Shown: positions 9,727-19,627, counted from the first letter of the stretch. The stretch: 37,344 nucleotides of DNA from Gallionellales bacterium RIFCSPLOWO2_02_FULL_57_47 (GCA_001801175.1 MGWZ01000056.1:1-37344), one strand, 5' to 3'. Numbers and translations are program-made. Notes: a model not told the origin generated them from the letters alone.

Positions 9727-10740
9727 TTATTCTTTCGGCGTAAAGGTGAACATGTCCGAAAAGAACGCATCTTTCGGCAGTCCGCGCAAAGCGGTATAGT
9801 CGCGACGCGCGGCCTCCACCATGACCGGCGCGCCGCAGGCGTAGACTTCAAAGCCGGACAGGTCACAGAAATCATCCAGCACCGCCTGGTGCACCAGGCC
9901 GATTCTTCCTTGCCAATTGTCACCTGGCAGCGGCTCGGAAAGCACCGGCGTAAATTTGATGCCGCCGCTTTCCCATTGCCTTGCCTTTTCCAGCATGTAC
10001 AAGTCTGCCAGTTTGCGCGCACCCCAATAGAGATGCATCGGCCGTTTCAGGCCAATGTGCAGCGCGTGCTCGGTGATTGCCTTGATCGGGGCAAAACCGG
10101 TGCCGCTGGCGACAAGGATGACCGGTTTATCCGAGTCTTCGCGCAGGAAGAACGTTCCGAGCGGGCCCTTGAAGCGCAGCATGTCGCGCTCATGCATTTC
10201 GCTGAACACATGGCTCGTAAATGTGCCGCCTGCGATGTTGCGAATATGCAGTTCAAGAAACTCCTCGTTGTGCGGCGCGTTGGCCAGCGAAAAACTGCGC
10301 GGCTTCTGATCTTTCAGCAGGATGCTGATGTATTGGCCGGGAAGGAATTGCAGCCGTTCATTGGTCGGCAGCTTGAGCTGCAGCAGCATCACGTCCTCCG
10401 CCAGCCTTTCCATTTTCTGCACGCGGCACGGCAGGGTTTTCACCGGTATATCGCTGACGGCATTCACCTCGCGGCATTCGATCACCAGGTTGGACAGAGG
10501 CCTGGCGCAGCAGAACAAGGCCATGCCCGCCATTTTTTCCGCATCCGTCAGGGTGCCGGCCTGATACTTGCCATAATCCACCCCGCCTTCCAGTATCTTC
10601 CCTTTGCACTCGCCGCACACGCCGTCGCGGCAGCTATACGGCAGGATGTAGCCATGCTTGAGCGCCGCTTCGAGTATGGTTTCGTGTGCTTCGATGGGAA
10701 AGCTGTGGCCGCTAGGCTGGATGGTAGTTTGAAAGGTCAT
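9727..10740 (-). CDS. CDP-6-deoxy-delta-3,4-glucoseen reductase-like NAD(P)H ferredoxin reductase
   Basis: 2Fe-2S motif CRDGVCGECKGKILEG plus FNR domain RSFSLANAPH and VASGTGFAPIKAI; ATG at 10740 chosen over the longer ORF. Confidence 0.9.
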   Translation of the reverse strand: MTFQTTIQPSGHSFPIEAHETILEAALKHGYILPYSCRDGVCGECKGKILEGGVDYGKYQAGTLTDAEKMAGMALFCCARPLSNLVIECREVNAVSDIPVKTLPCRVQKMERLAEDVMLLQLKLPTNERLQFLPGQYISILLKDQKPRSFSLANAPHNEEFLELHIRNIAGGTFTSHVFSEMHERDMLRFKGPLGTFFLREDSDKPVILVASGTGFAPIKAITEHALHIGLKRPMHLYWGARKLADLYMLEKARQWESGGIKFTPVLSEPLPGDNWQGRIGLVHQAVLDDFCDLSGFEVYACGAPVMVEAARRDYTALRGLPKDAFFSDMFTFTPKE

Positions 10741-10812
10741 GTTGTAAATTGCCAGTTGCGCGAAAATGCGAATTTTAACGCATAATCCGGCGAACCTCTG
10801 AACTGGCCATCC

Positions 10813-11727
10813 ATGAAACGCTTGCTGATTATCGGTTGTGGTGACGTGGCAATGCGCACCATCCCTTTGCTGGTACGCCGCTACCGGGTGTTTGCTTTGC
10901 TGCGCAATGCAGCTTACTCCCCGGCATTGCGTGCCTTGGGTGTCATGCCGCTGCAGGACGATCTGGATGACCGTGCCAGCCTCGCGCGTATCGCCGGAAT
11001 GGCGGATGCGGTGCTGCACTTCGCACCCCCCCGGAACATCGGCACACACGATACGCGTACGCGCAACCTGCTCAGTGCGCTGTCGCGCGGCACATTGCCG
11101 AAGCGACTGGTGTATATCAGCACCAGCGGGGTATATGGCGATTGTCACGGCGCGCGGGTGAATGAAACGCATCCGTTGAATGCGCAGACAACGCGCTCAC
11201 AACTGCGCGCAAATGCCGAATCGCAGATTCGCATCTGGGCAAGGCGCAACCGGGTTACGGCCAGCATTTTGCGCGTGCCTGGCATCTATGCGGCAGACCG
11301 CCTGCCGCTGAACAGATTGCAGCAGGGCACACCTTGCATCATCGACAGTGAGGATAGCTGCACTAATCTGATTCATGCCGATGATCTGGCGCGCATCGCC
11401 GCGGCGGCTTTGAGATACGGCGCGGCTTGCCGCGTGTATCACGCCAGCGACGACAGACCGCTGAAGATGGGTGAATATCTCGACAGTGTGGCCGATGCGT
11501 CCGGCCTGCAGCGCGTTCCGCGTATCAGCCATGCCGAGGCTCAGCGTGTGTTGCCGGAATCGCTGCTGTCGTTCATCAACGAGTCCAGGCGGCTGACCAA
11601 TCAGCGCATGAAACGTGAGTTGAAGGTGAAGCTGCATTATCCGACGGTCGCGGATGGTTTGCGACAAGGAAAAACTTGCGGCGCTTTACCCGGCAACGCT
11701 AGAAGCGGTAATGCACTCCAAGATTAA
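10813..11727 (+). CDS. NAD-dependent epimerase/dehydratase (SDR family)
   Basis: LLIIGCGDVAMRTIPLL, VYISTSGVYGDCHGARVNETHPLNA. Confidence 0.88.
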   Translation: MKRLLIIGCGDVAMRTIPLLVRRYRVFALLRNAAYSPALRALGVMPLQDDLDDRASLARIAGMADAVLHFAPPRNIGTHDTRTRNLLSALSRGTLPKRLVYISTSGVYGDCHGARVNETHPLNAQTTRSQLRANAESQIRIWARRNRVTASILRVPGIYAADRLPLNRLQQGTPCIIDSEDSCTNLIHADDLARIAAAALRYGAACRVYHASDDRPLKMGEYLDSVADASGLQRVPRISHAEAQRVLPESLLSFINESRRLTNQRMKRELKVKLHYPTVADGLRQGKTCGALPGNARSGNALQD

Positions 11728-12772
11728 TCGCAGTTGATTCCCAGTTCACCCCATTGAGGCGAGAGTAGCCCACCGTGCCATCGGAAAAAAAGGTTTTGTC
11801 GATGCCCTCCCCGGTATTCCATTGCTGTGCTTCCACAGAAAAACCAACTCTCCAATCTTTACTGGCACGGTAGGTTGCTCCCGCAGCAAGCAGGATTCCC
11901 TGACCTATCGCGGTATGAACAAAACTCACCGGATGAGAAAATTCGGGGCGCAAATTCCAGTTTGCATTAGCCGTATAGTCAACCCAATGATATTCCCCGC
12001 TAACGGTCAGTGACCAATCGCTGTTACTTTCCAGCAGAGCCTCTACACCCACCCATGGACCTTGCCATTTGGCATCGTAGCTGCTGTCCAACCCTGGGAA
12101 AGGACCCGTTGCAGGCAGCGTCTGGAATCCTTGTGTCATCGTCAGATTCTGCCGGTTTATCGACAGGCCGGCCGACGGGGTTACAGACAGAAAATTCTCG
12201 CCATCGTAATTCAACAGGCGCAGCGTTCTTCCCAGGCATAAGCTGCCATCACGCACCACGCCGCCGCCCCTGTTATTGGAGCGCGAAAACTCCAGGGTGC
12301 GGTTATTCCCGTCATAGTCGGAATCCTGGTTGCTGCCGGAATTGATGCGGCCATAAGCAAGCTTTCCGCGCAAGCTCCAGTCAGCGTCGATATTCAGTCT
12401 GGCTGCCGCGCTTATTTGCGCAATTTTCAGGTTTTCCCATTTAAGTTCAGATAAAACATTCACCGATCCGCCTGCAATACTCCAATCGAGATGATCTTTG
12501 CGATAACCGGCTCCCAGGGAAAATTCAAACGGCTTATCCGTCGAAGCACGCTGGTCGACCGGCTCCACCCATTCCCAACGCTCGATTACATCCTGCTGAT
12601 CAGGCTTCAACCCATCCGCAGCCCATGCCTCGGCAGTTGCGCCCAGAGCGCAGCAGCCTATGGCGCAAATTATTATTACGTATTGTTTTTCTTTGCTTTC
12701 AGACCACCGCACGTTACGCACTCCTTGAGAAGAGAATAAAAGCAAAGTGTTAGAGGTGCACCAACGTTGCAT
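11699..12772 (-). CDS. outer-membrane beta-barrel protein (omptin/protochlamydia-type)
   Basis: Signal peptide, alternating beta pattern, C-terminal HYRF ending in aromatic residue; exact start uncertain. Confidence 0.6.
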   Translation of the reverse strand: MQRWCTSNTLLLFSSQGVRNVRWSESKEKQYVIIICAIGCCALGATAEAWAADGLKPDQQDVIERWEWVEPVDQRASTDKPFEFSLGAGYRKDHLDWSIAGGSVNVLSELKWENLKIAQISAAARLNIDADWSLRGKLAYGRINSGSNQDSDYDGNNRTLEFSRSNNRGGGVVRDGSLCLGRTLRLLNYDGENFLSVTPSAGLSINRQNLTMTQGFQTLPATGPFPGLDSSYDAKWQGPWVGVEALLESNSDWSLTVSGEYHWVDYTANANWNLRPEFSHPVSFVHTAIGQGILLAAGATYRASKDWRVGFSVEAQQWNTGEGIDKTFFSDGTVGYSRLNGVNWESTAINLGVHYRF

Positions 12773-12852
12773 AACCCCGCTTCAATCGGTAGAGTAGCAC
12801 GGTCGTTCGCGTTTAAAGCTACGGCCTTAACCAAATTCTTGAGGAGACAATA

Positions 12853-14694
12853 ATGGAGCTTTCTAAATTAGTTGGCGCAGCATCGCTGCACACACGCGCA
12901 CTTATTGTAACGGCGCTGTTAGGCTTGTCATTCGGTCTGTCGGGATGCCAGGGCCCCAAGGGCGACACAGGAGCCATAGGCGCAGCACAACCCACCGGGA
13001 CCATCCAGGGCAGCCTGCGTGACAGCGTGACGCAACAGCCTATCGCCGGTGCGCTGGTGGACATTGGCGTAGCCACGGCAACCACCAATGCACAAGGTGA
13101 ATTCGTCATCGCAAACGTCGTGGTTCCCGTTGACGCGAACAACAATGTCAATGCCGCGTCCTTTCCCGTGAATATCAACTTGCGTAGCGTTTCTTCTCCC
13201 GTCAACATGGCCAGCGCCACCGCGACTCCGCGTTACCCGGATTTCTTCTACCAGACCATTCCCGTAACGTTTACGCCGCTTTATACCGCTACCGGCACTG
13301 CGACTCCAGTCACCGGCCTGGTCGCGACGGTCGATTTCCTGGTGGGCAAACTGGCTGCCAACATTACCGGCGTGGTTGCAGACAGCGTGACCAGGCAGCC
13401 GGTAGCTGCCGGCTATACCGTCAAGCTGGTCTCCCTGGGTTCAGCCAACTCAGCTACGACTACCGGCGGGACGGGCGCCGCTGAAAACATCGTTGGAAGC
13501 ACAACCACCGACGCGAGCGGCGGTTTTACCTTCGCCAACATCGAGTCCCTCCGGAACTTCCGCATCGATGCATGGAACGCCGCCCAGACCTTCAGGGGCA
13601 CCGCAAACGTGACTTCGCCTGCCGATGGCGAAACCAGAACCCTGTCTATTCAGGGGAATGACGCGGTCTTTGTGGCTTCCACCGACGTTCTTGCTCCGAC
13701 GATCATCAGCGTGACGCCGGAACAGAATGCCGACATCGCGCCTGCCGCGACCAATGTGGTGTTCACCTTCAGCGAACCCATCCTGCAGACGGCCGATACC
13801 AGTACCAGCCCTTCTGTTCCAACAGGTCTCTACAATACCGTAGCAGTCAACTTCAACGGCGCCAAGGCCAGCAATATCGCCCGCAGCCTGTCCTGGAATG
13901 CGACTTCCACCCAGTTGACGGTGAACATCCCGGCTTTGGCCGCCTCATCCAGATACTCTGTCAGCCTGGCAGGCACCGGCACGGCTCTCAGGGATGCAAA
14001 CAACAACGCAGTGACCAACATTGCCACGGCAGGAAAGGGTGTGCTTTCCTTCACCACCAACGGTTCGACAACCCCGGCCGCACCGGCGGCCGTTACCGTG
14101 ACCAACAGCGCAAGCCTTAACTACAACAGCCCCACTGTTCTGCTGAACTGGCTGCCGGTATCCGGCGCGAAAGCCTACAATGTGTATCGTGCGCAAAACT
14201 TTGCCGGTGCCAGCGGGCAGTTGCAGCTCGTTCAACCGGTGGCCGGTCAGCCATCGACTCTAACATCGAACTTTTCCGACGCTGTGCCCAATTCGCCGAC
14301 GGTTCCGTTCGTTTCCAGCCAGAGCAAGCTGACGTACACCTACGTGGTGAGGTCAGTGAGCACGGACAACGTCGAATCTGCCGATAGTATCCCCGTAACG
14401 GTGCAGGACAACGTGGTTCCAACTGCAACCATCCCGGCTGGTCTAGCGGCAACGTATACGATAACTTTTATCGAACCTGTGGATGAGGCTACGGCTACTA
14501 CCCTGGCTAACTACGTACTGACTCAGGGGGTTGCGGCATCCGTACCCGTTATCAGCAACGCGGTATTGAATGCCAATCTGACCACCGTGACTCTTACCTT
14601 GAGCGCGGCTACAGTGGCTGGCAATACACTCACAATTACGGGGGTAACAGACATAGCTGGCAATGCTATGGCCGGCGCTGCCAGGACGTTCTAA
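12853..14694 (+). CDS. putative lipoprotein with collagen-like GPKGDTG motif, carboxypeptidase-regulatory-like and SbsA Ig-like/Fn3-like domains
   Basis: LSGCQGPKGDTGAIGAA; 'GSLRDSVTQQPIAGALVDIG'; 'APTIISVTPEQNADIAPAATNVVFTFSEPI'; 'AYNVYRAQNF'. Confidence 0.75.
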   Translation: MELSKLVGAASLHTRALIVTALLGLSFGLSGCQGPKGDTGAIGAAQPTGTIQGSLRDSVTQQPIAGALVDIGVATATTNAQGEFVIANVVVPVDANNNVNAASFPVNINLRSVSSPVNMASATATPRYPDFFYQTIPVTFTPLYTATGTATPVTGLVATVDFLVGKLAANITGVVADSVTRQPVAAGYTVKLVSLGSANSATTTGGTGAAENIVGSTTTDASGGFTFANIESLRNFRIDAWNAAQTFRGTANVTSPADGETRTLSIQGNDAVFVASTDVLAPTIISVTPEQNADIAPAATNVVFTFSEPILQTADTSTSPSVPTGLYNTVAVNFNGAKASNIARSLSWNATSTQLTVNIPALAASSRYSVSLAGTGTALRDANNNAVTNIATAGKGVLSFTTNGSTTPAAPAAVTVTNSASLNYNSPTVLLNWLPVSGAKAYNVYRAQNFAGASGQLQLVQPVAGQPSTLTSNFSDAVPNSPTVPFVSSQSKLTYTYVVRSVSTDNVESADSIPVTVQDNVVPTATIPAGLAATYTITFIEPVDEATATTLANYVLTQGVAASVPVISNAVLNANLTTVTLTLSAATVAGNTLTITGVTDIAGNAMAGAARTF

Positions 14695-14713
14695 GCCTAG
14701 GCAGCATGATCAG

Positions 14714-14739
14714 CCGGCGGGGACCAGCATCCCCGCCGG
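14714..14739. repeat. perfect 10-bp hairpin
   Basis: CCGGCGGGGA-CCAGCA-TCCCCGCCGG just after the stop codon. Confidence 0.8.
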
Positions 14740-14755
14740 TTTCCGGAAGAGGCAA

Positions 14756-14791
14756 AAATACAAAAGGGCTCCAGGAGCCCTTTTTGTATTT
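14756..14791 (+). terminator. rho-independent terminator, possibly bidirectional
   Basis: AAATACAAAAAGGGCTCC-style stem: AAATACAAAAGGGCTCCAGGAGCCCTTTTTGTATTT. Confidence 0.85.
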
Positions 14792-14844
14792 CTGCCAATT
14801 ACTCAGCAGTCAGAAATTAAAGCTACAAAAAATTGTTGTTCATG

Positions 14845-14908
14845 TGTAGGAACCCGATTTATCGGGCGATAGCCAATCTTAAAATCGCCCGATAAATCGG
14901 GCTCCTAC
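14845..14908. repeat. REP-pair (REPIN-like) palindromic element
   Basis: GTAGGAACCCGATTTATCGGGCGAT ... ATCGCCCGATAAATCGGGCTCCTAC. Confidence 0.8.
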
Positions 14909-15080
14909 ATCGACGCTTTGGCTTAAGCAATGATTTCGACTATTGGTGAATGTGTCGCCTAACTAACTGACTGCTGTGTAAAATGCTAATTCCAACTGTT
15001 GCGGCTGTTCACGCTCACCATTCGGGATGAGCATGAGTCAATCTCAAAGGCGTGTGAAGCTTAGCGTAACCTCTGCCAAA

Positions 15081-15644
15081 TCAATCGTCCCAATCGGGAT
15101 AATTCGGGATTGAAACCGTATCCTCATCGAATACGCCCTTGTCGGCTTGTGTGTGGCACTTGTTGCAATGGCTCAGCGACTTCACGTCCTGGTTGCCCTT
15201 GACCATTTTCTCCGGAATATCCTGGTGTTTGCGCTTGATATAACGCACCTCGATGATGCGCAGCGGTGCCTCGCCTTCTGCCGTGGCGAGTGCAATCTTG
15301 CGCGATCGCTTGTAGAAGGATTTGTCTGCTGCGTTTTCCACCGCGTAATCATGAATGGCTTGCAGCGTGTCCCTGTCAAGCTCGGCATTGTCGCCAAAGT
15401 GGTTCTTCAATGCGTCAGCCGTCAGCAACTTCTCCCATGATCTGGCCGGCAGCAAACCCGGTTGGTAGGCGAAGTGGCAATCGCCGCATTCCTTCAGGTA
15501 CTGCTTGTCGGTGACCGGTTTCACCTCTTTGGTGCGCTGGAAATTAATCAGCCACTTTCCAAAGTTTTCTTCTGCCTGGGCATAAGTGCCATTCGTCAAC
15601 AGAACGCCCGCCAACAATGCAACAACTTTCAGTTTTTTTGACAT
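15081..15644 (-). CDS. diheme cytochrome c (DHC family)
   Basis: Signal peptide and two CxxCH motifs (CGDCH, CNKCH). Confidence 0.85.
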   Translation of the reverse strand: MSKKLKVVALLAGVLLTNGTYAQAEENFGKWLINFQRTKEVKPVTDKQYLKECGDCHFAYQPGLLPARSWEKLLTADALKNHFGDNAELDRDTLQAIHDYAVENAADKSFYKRSRKIALATAEGEAPLRIIEVRYIKRKHQDIPEKMVKGNQDVKSLSHCNKCHTQADKGVFDEDTVSIPNYPDWDD

Positions 15645-15656
15645 TATCTCGCTCCG

Positions 15657-16277
15657 TTACCAGGTCAATTTGATCGCAATACCCATGGCGATACCGCCGG
15701 CCATCCCTGTTCCCGCATGCCCGCCTTCAGGCGCCTGGGATACGGCAGCGAGCATCGCCAGCGCACCCGCCGTGCCGAGCAAAGCGTGCAGGTTGTCCGG
15801 GTCGGTCCAGCCGTCTTCCAGATGAAAGTCATCCCAGTGGGCCAGCAACCCGGTCGTTACCGTAGCCGCAGCCAGAGCGGCGGCGGCGCGGCCCAATTTT
15901 GCGTGGGTGCTTGATTTTTGTGCATCCAGCTCTGCCTGAGTCGGTGCTCTGTCTTCAATCTCTGCAGGCTTCGGGGCAATCGCCGTTGCAACGACCAGTG
16001 CCAGCGTTCCCAAACCCAGATACTTGTGGGCGTTGCTGCCCGAAAACATCGGAGGTTCAAATTCTGCCGTTTGCATTGCGGGCGTTGCGCCAGCCTGCTC
16101 CTTTACGGCACCGGTATCATTCAACGCCAGCATGTAGGATCTCGAACCGCCGGTGTAGGTGCTGGCCATGGACGGAATTACGATATCCTGCACGGTATCA
16201 TCCGCATAAACCATTCCCGATATAGCCGCCAGACAGGCACTGGCGGCAATATTTTTTAACCTCGCATTGCACTTCAT
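15657..16277 (-). CDS. hypothetical membrane protein associated with the SHP/DHC module
   Basis: 206 aa, signal peptide, several hydrophobic segments (YLGLGTLALVVATAI; LGRAAAALAAATVTTGLLAHW; LLGTAGALAMLAAV). No family recognised. Confidence 0.7.
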   Translation of the reverse strand: MKCNARLKNIAASACLAAISGMVYADDTVQDIVIPSMASTYTGGSRSYMLALNDTGAVKEQAGATPAMQTAEFEPPMFSGSNAHKYLGLGTLALVVATAIAPKPAEIEDRAPTQAELDAQKSSTHAKLGRAAAALAAATVTTGLLAHWDDFHLEDGWTDPDNLHALLGTAGALAMLAAVSQAPEGGHAGTGMAGGIAMGIAIKLTW

Positions 16278-16507
16278 TGATTACTCCTTTAGCTAATAAT
16301 TATTCCTTGAGGGAACCCCTAAAAATCCGCATATCATCCCGACAACCGCGTTGCGCAGAAAACTTCCTGCTTGCATTTCAAACGTGTATTGCCCGGAGAA
16401 TTTATTATGTGCTTTGCATTCGGGCCAGCTCTGAGATTTTGGAAAGCCCTTGCAGCAGTTGTCACTATAGGTGCATCTACATATAAACGATAGTCAGTTA
16501 TTTTTAT

Positions 16508-16536
16508 CCAAACCATAAGATCTTTTTATGGTTTGG
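16508..16536. repeat. inverted repeat in cyt b561/hypothetical intergenic region
   Basis: CCAAACCATAA-GATCTTT-TTATGGTTTGG. Confidence 0.8.
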
Positions 16537-16565
16537 AGATTCAGTATTTGCTTGCGCCCGACCGT

Positions 16566-17174
16566 CTACCGTAAAAATACGAACCAGAATACAACAGCGG
16601 CGGCCAGCATGATGACACCCAGCCAATTGTAACTACTCCGGATACCTTCATCCGTTTCGGCGGATTTGAAACCGGTGATCATCGAGCGCACCAGGTTTTC
16701 ACGATGCAGCACGCTGCTCACCAGCACTCCGATTACATGCAGCAATATCACAGCCAGCATGATGCTGGTCGCAATCCCGTGCAATTCCACCACGGCATCG
16801 ACGGCGTCATCCTGGAGCGCCATCACGCCGGTCACGCATAAAAAAAGTCCCAGTGCCAGAAGCAGCCAGACCGACACGCTACCCGCCGGGTTGTGCCCCA
16901 GATAATGCCCGGGCTTGCCTTTGATCAGCGATAACAGATAAGCGATGATTTCACCGAGCTTGAACAGGAACGAGCTGAACCGCGCATAGCGCGTACCCAA
17001 AAAGCCCCACAGCAATCTGAACACAATCAGTCCCAATAATATGTAACCGAACGCCATATGTATATCGCGGTTGCGTTCCGATTCCGCTGTCAAATAGGCA
17101 CCGGCGAATGAAATCGCCTGCAACCAGTGAAAAACCCTCGTTGGCGCGTCCCAAATCAAAATTCGTCGAATCAT
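16566..17174 (-). CDS. prokaryotic cytochrome b561
   Basis: MIRRILIWDAPTRVFHWLQAISF, FRLLWGFLGTRYARFSSF, HGIATSIMLAVILLHVIGV; four TM segments with His. Confidence 0.92.
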   Translation of the reverse strand: MIRRILIWDAPTRVFHWLQAISFAGAYLTAESERNRDIHMAFGYILLGLIVFRLLWGFLGTRYARFSSFLFKLGEIIAYLLSLIKGKPGHYLGHNPAGSVSVWLLLALGLFLCVTGVMALQDDAVDAVVELHGIATSIMLAVILLHVIGVLVSSVLHRENLVRSMITGFKSAETDEGIRSSYNWLGVIMLAAAVVFWFVFLR

Positions 17175-17200
17175 GGTGTGTTGCTCCTGTCAGGGTATTC

Positions 17201-17602
17201 TTATTTTTGAATGGCGAGCAGGTAAACGAGCATGTCGCCTTTTTCCTGGGGTGTGCAGACGCGCTCCAGAACATCGTTGCAGTTGCGCTTGAACCATTTC
17301 TCGACTTTTGCCATGTCAGTGAAGCGTTCAGCATTGGCGGACGGCGCCAAGGGCTTGATGACCTTGCCAGTTTTTGCGTGCTTGCCCTGCGCAGCCGGAT
17401 TGCCGGTATGGCAGGAAGCGCAGCTCCACTCGCCACCCTGCTTGGTCTTGAAGAAAGTCTCCCCGCGCGCAGCCGAGAATCCCTGAAAACCGGGCGCGCC
17501 CGACGCCTCGCTCTTGAAGGACGCCAGCACGCTTTCGGGTGTTTCTGCGAACGCAGCTGGCGCAGCCAATATCAAACTTGATACAAAAAGCAGACGCAAC
17601 AT
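17201..17602 (-). CDS. SHP-like (sphaeroides heme protein) / DUF1924 monoheme cytochrome c
   Basis: Signal peptide, CASCH heme motif, two further Cys (CNDVLERVC), 'GEWSCASCHTGNPAAQGKHAKTGKVIKPLAPSAN'. Confidence 0.85.
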   Translation of the reverse strand: MLRLLFVSSLILAAPAAFAETPESVLASFKSEASGAPGFQGFSAARGETFFKTKQGGEWSCASCHTGNPAAQGKHAKTGKVIKPLAPSANAERFTDMAKVEKWFKRNCNDVLERVCTPQEKGDMLVYLLAIQK

Positions 17603-17789
17603 AACACCTCCCTAAAATTGGTGCTTATAGAGTGTGCTATAAAATTTAAGTTCAATCATAATCCGGGATAATTCATTGGTTCTGAAATTCCGTGGCAGGA
17701 GTAGCTTCTGGCTGCGCTTCGCACACAAGAGCGCGTTCCGTTCAAACCCTATCGGGAATGCGCTGCATCGCGATGTATCCTGCCGGCAA

Positions 17790-18788
17790 TTACCCGGATA
17801 CCTCTACTCGATTGCGCCCCAATTCCTTTGCGCGGTAAAGCGCGCGATCCGCTTCGCCGATGAGGATTTCAAGTTTCTCTTCGATCCGGGCCGGGGCAAT
17901 GCCGATCGAAATGGTAATGCGGAAAGAAATTTCGTTACAGCGTATCTCGCTGTCTGCAATCGTGGCCCGCAGCCGTTCGGCAATGGCCCTTGCTTCTTCC
18001 AGACCGGTGTCGGGCAACAGCATCGCAAACTCTTCTCCGCCATAGCGAACCAGCAGATCATGCGGCCTCAGATTTTCCGCCATGCATCTGGCAACGGCCT
18101 TTAACGCAACGTCACCGACAACATGCCCATAGGTGTCGTTTATCCGCTTGAAATGGTCGATGTCCGCAACCATGATTGCATAGGGCAAATTGTTGAACGC
18201 GCAGTTGTGCAGGACACGCGGGAAGGCATCGCCCATCCAGTGCCGGTTATGTATCCCGGTCAGCGCATCAACGCTGGCCTGATGTTCGAATTGCGCTTTC
18301 TTGTTCTGCGTAGTAATGAGCACGTTTTTGTCGTTGCGCATGCGCCCGGCGACAATACCCAGCAGATTGCGCGCAACCTCATGGGAATGGTCAACCAGCG
18401 ACCATACCGTGTCTTGCGGAATGGACATCACCCGGGTTGGTTCGGAAGCAACGACCAATGCAGATGGATGCTTGCCGTCTACAATGGATATTTCCCCCGC
18501 ACACTCACCGGCAATCAGCGATGCGTGCTCAGACGTTTCCTGCTCACCCAGGTGGACGCTTAACTTGCCGGCAAGTATCAGGTAGAGATGGTGATTCGGG
18601 ATGTCCGGTTGCAGCAGCTTCTCGCTCGCGTCCAGATTTCGCACCGAGCAGCGCTCCAGCATGTATTCGACGGTTGTGAAATCCACCCCATGAAACAGCA
18701 GGTTCTGCGCGGTTAAGGCGTAATCTTTCGGATCCATAGTCCTCGCCATTTCAGGATTTATCGGAATACTATCGTTTTGTTGCCGCAC
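17790..18788 (-). CDS. diguanylate cyclase with N-terminal cyclic-nucleotide-binding-like domain
   Basis: 'RYGGEEFAMLLPDTG' GGEEF motif, 'DALTGIHNRHW'; N-terminal cNMP-like 'LILAGKLSVHLGEQE...GECAGEISIVDGKHPSALVVA'. Start codon uncertain. Confidence 0.9.
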   Translation of the reverse strand: MRQQNDSIPINPEMARTMDPKDYALTAQNLLFHGVDFTTVEYMLERCSVRNLDASEKLLQPDIPNHHLYLILAGKLSVHLGEQETSEHASLIAGECAGEISIVDGKHPSALVVASEPTRVMSIPQDTVWSLVDHSHEVARNLLGIVAGRMRNDKNVLITTQNKKAQFEHQASVDALTGIHNRHWMGDAFPRVLHNCAFNNLPYAIMVADIDHFKRINDTYGHVVGDVALKAVARCMAENLRPHDLLVRYGGEEFAMLLPDTGLEEARAIAERLRATIADSEIRCNEISFRITISIGIAPARIEEKLEILIGEADRALYRAKELGRNRVEVSG

Positions 18789-19627
18789 ACCAGCACGCGG
18801 TCTTCCACGTGATAGCGCAGGCCTCGGGCCAGCACGGCCTTTTCGATATCCTTGCCATAGCGCACCATGTCATCCACGGTGTCGCCGTGGTCGATGCGCA
18901 TCGTGTCCTGCTCGATGATCGGGCCGGCATCCAGTTCGTCGGAAACATAATGGCAGGTCGCGCCGATCAGCTTCACGCCGCGATGGTAGGCCTGGTGGTA
19001 GGGCTTGGCGCCCACGAAGGAAGGCAGGAAGCTGTGATGGATGTTGATGATGCGTCCGGCATAACGCGCGCATATATCCGGCGGAATGATCTGCATGAAG
19101 CGCGCCAGCACCAGCACATCGCCGCGCTCCGCATCGAACCGCCGCGCTATTTCTGCAAAAGCGGCGGCCTTGGCCGGTTCATTATTGCTTGGCATATCAA
19201 CGTAATGGAACGGGATGCCGTGCCACTCGACAAAGCCGCGCAACTCCTGGTGATTGGAAATGACACAGGGGATATCCACGCGCAGTTCGCCGCTACGCCA
19301 GCGATGCAGCAGGTCGTTGAGGCAGTGATCGTGCTGGCTGACCAACAGCACAACGCGCTTCCTGAAAGCGGAATCGCTGACCTGCCAGGTCATCCGGAAT
19401 TGTTCCGCCAGAGCGGCGAAGCGCGTGCGCAATTCTGCCGCATCGAACGGCAACGAATCGGCGCTGATTTCCTGGCGCATGAAAAACTGCTGCGTTTCCA
19501 GATCGGTGTGGTAACTGGCTTCTACGATCCACCCGCCATGTTGCGCGACGAAGCCGCTCACCGCCGCGACGATGCCGACTCGATCCGGACAGGAGATGGT
19601 CAGGGTGTATCGGTGGGTGGTAGTCAT
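18758..19627 (-). CDS. purU: formyltetrahydrofolate deformylase
   Basis: ACT domain 'YTLTISCPDRVGIVAAVSGFV' and formyltransferase motif 'INIHHSFLPSFVGAKPYHQAYHRGVKLIGAT'. Confidence 0.96.
   Translation of the reverse strand: MTTTHRYTLTISCPDRVGIVAAVSGFVAQHGGWIVEASYHTDLETQQFFMRQEISADSLPFDAAELRTRFAALAEQFRMTWQVSDSAFRKRVVLLVSQHDHCLNDLLHRWRSGELRVDIPCVISNHQELRGFVEWHGIPFHYVDMPSNNEPAKAAAFAEIARRFDAERGDVLVLARFMQIIPPDICARYAGRIINIHHSFLPSFVGAKPYHQAYHRGVKLIGATCHYVSDELDAGPIIEQDTMRIDHGDTVDDMVRYGKDIEKAVLARGLRYHVEDRVLVCGNKTIVFR

Noticed and set aside
9889-10785. 298-aa plus-strand ORF opposite the ferredoxin reductase
   Set aside because: Antisense to a gene with clear 2Fe-2S and FNR motifs; no recognisable domain.
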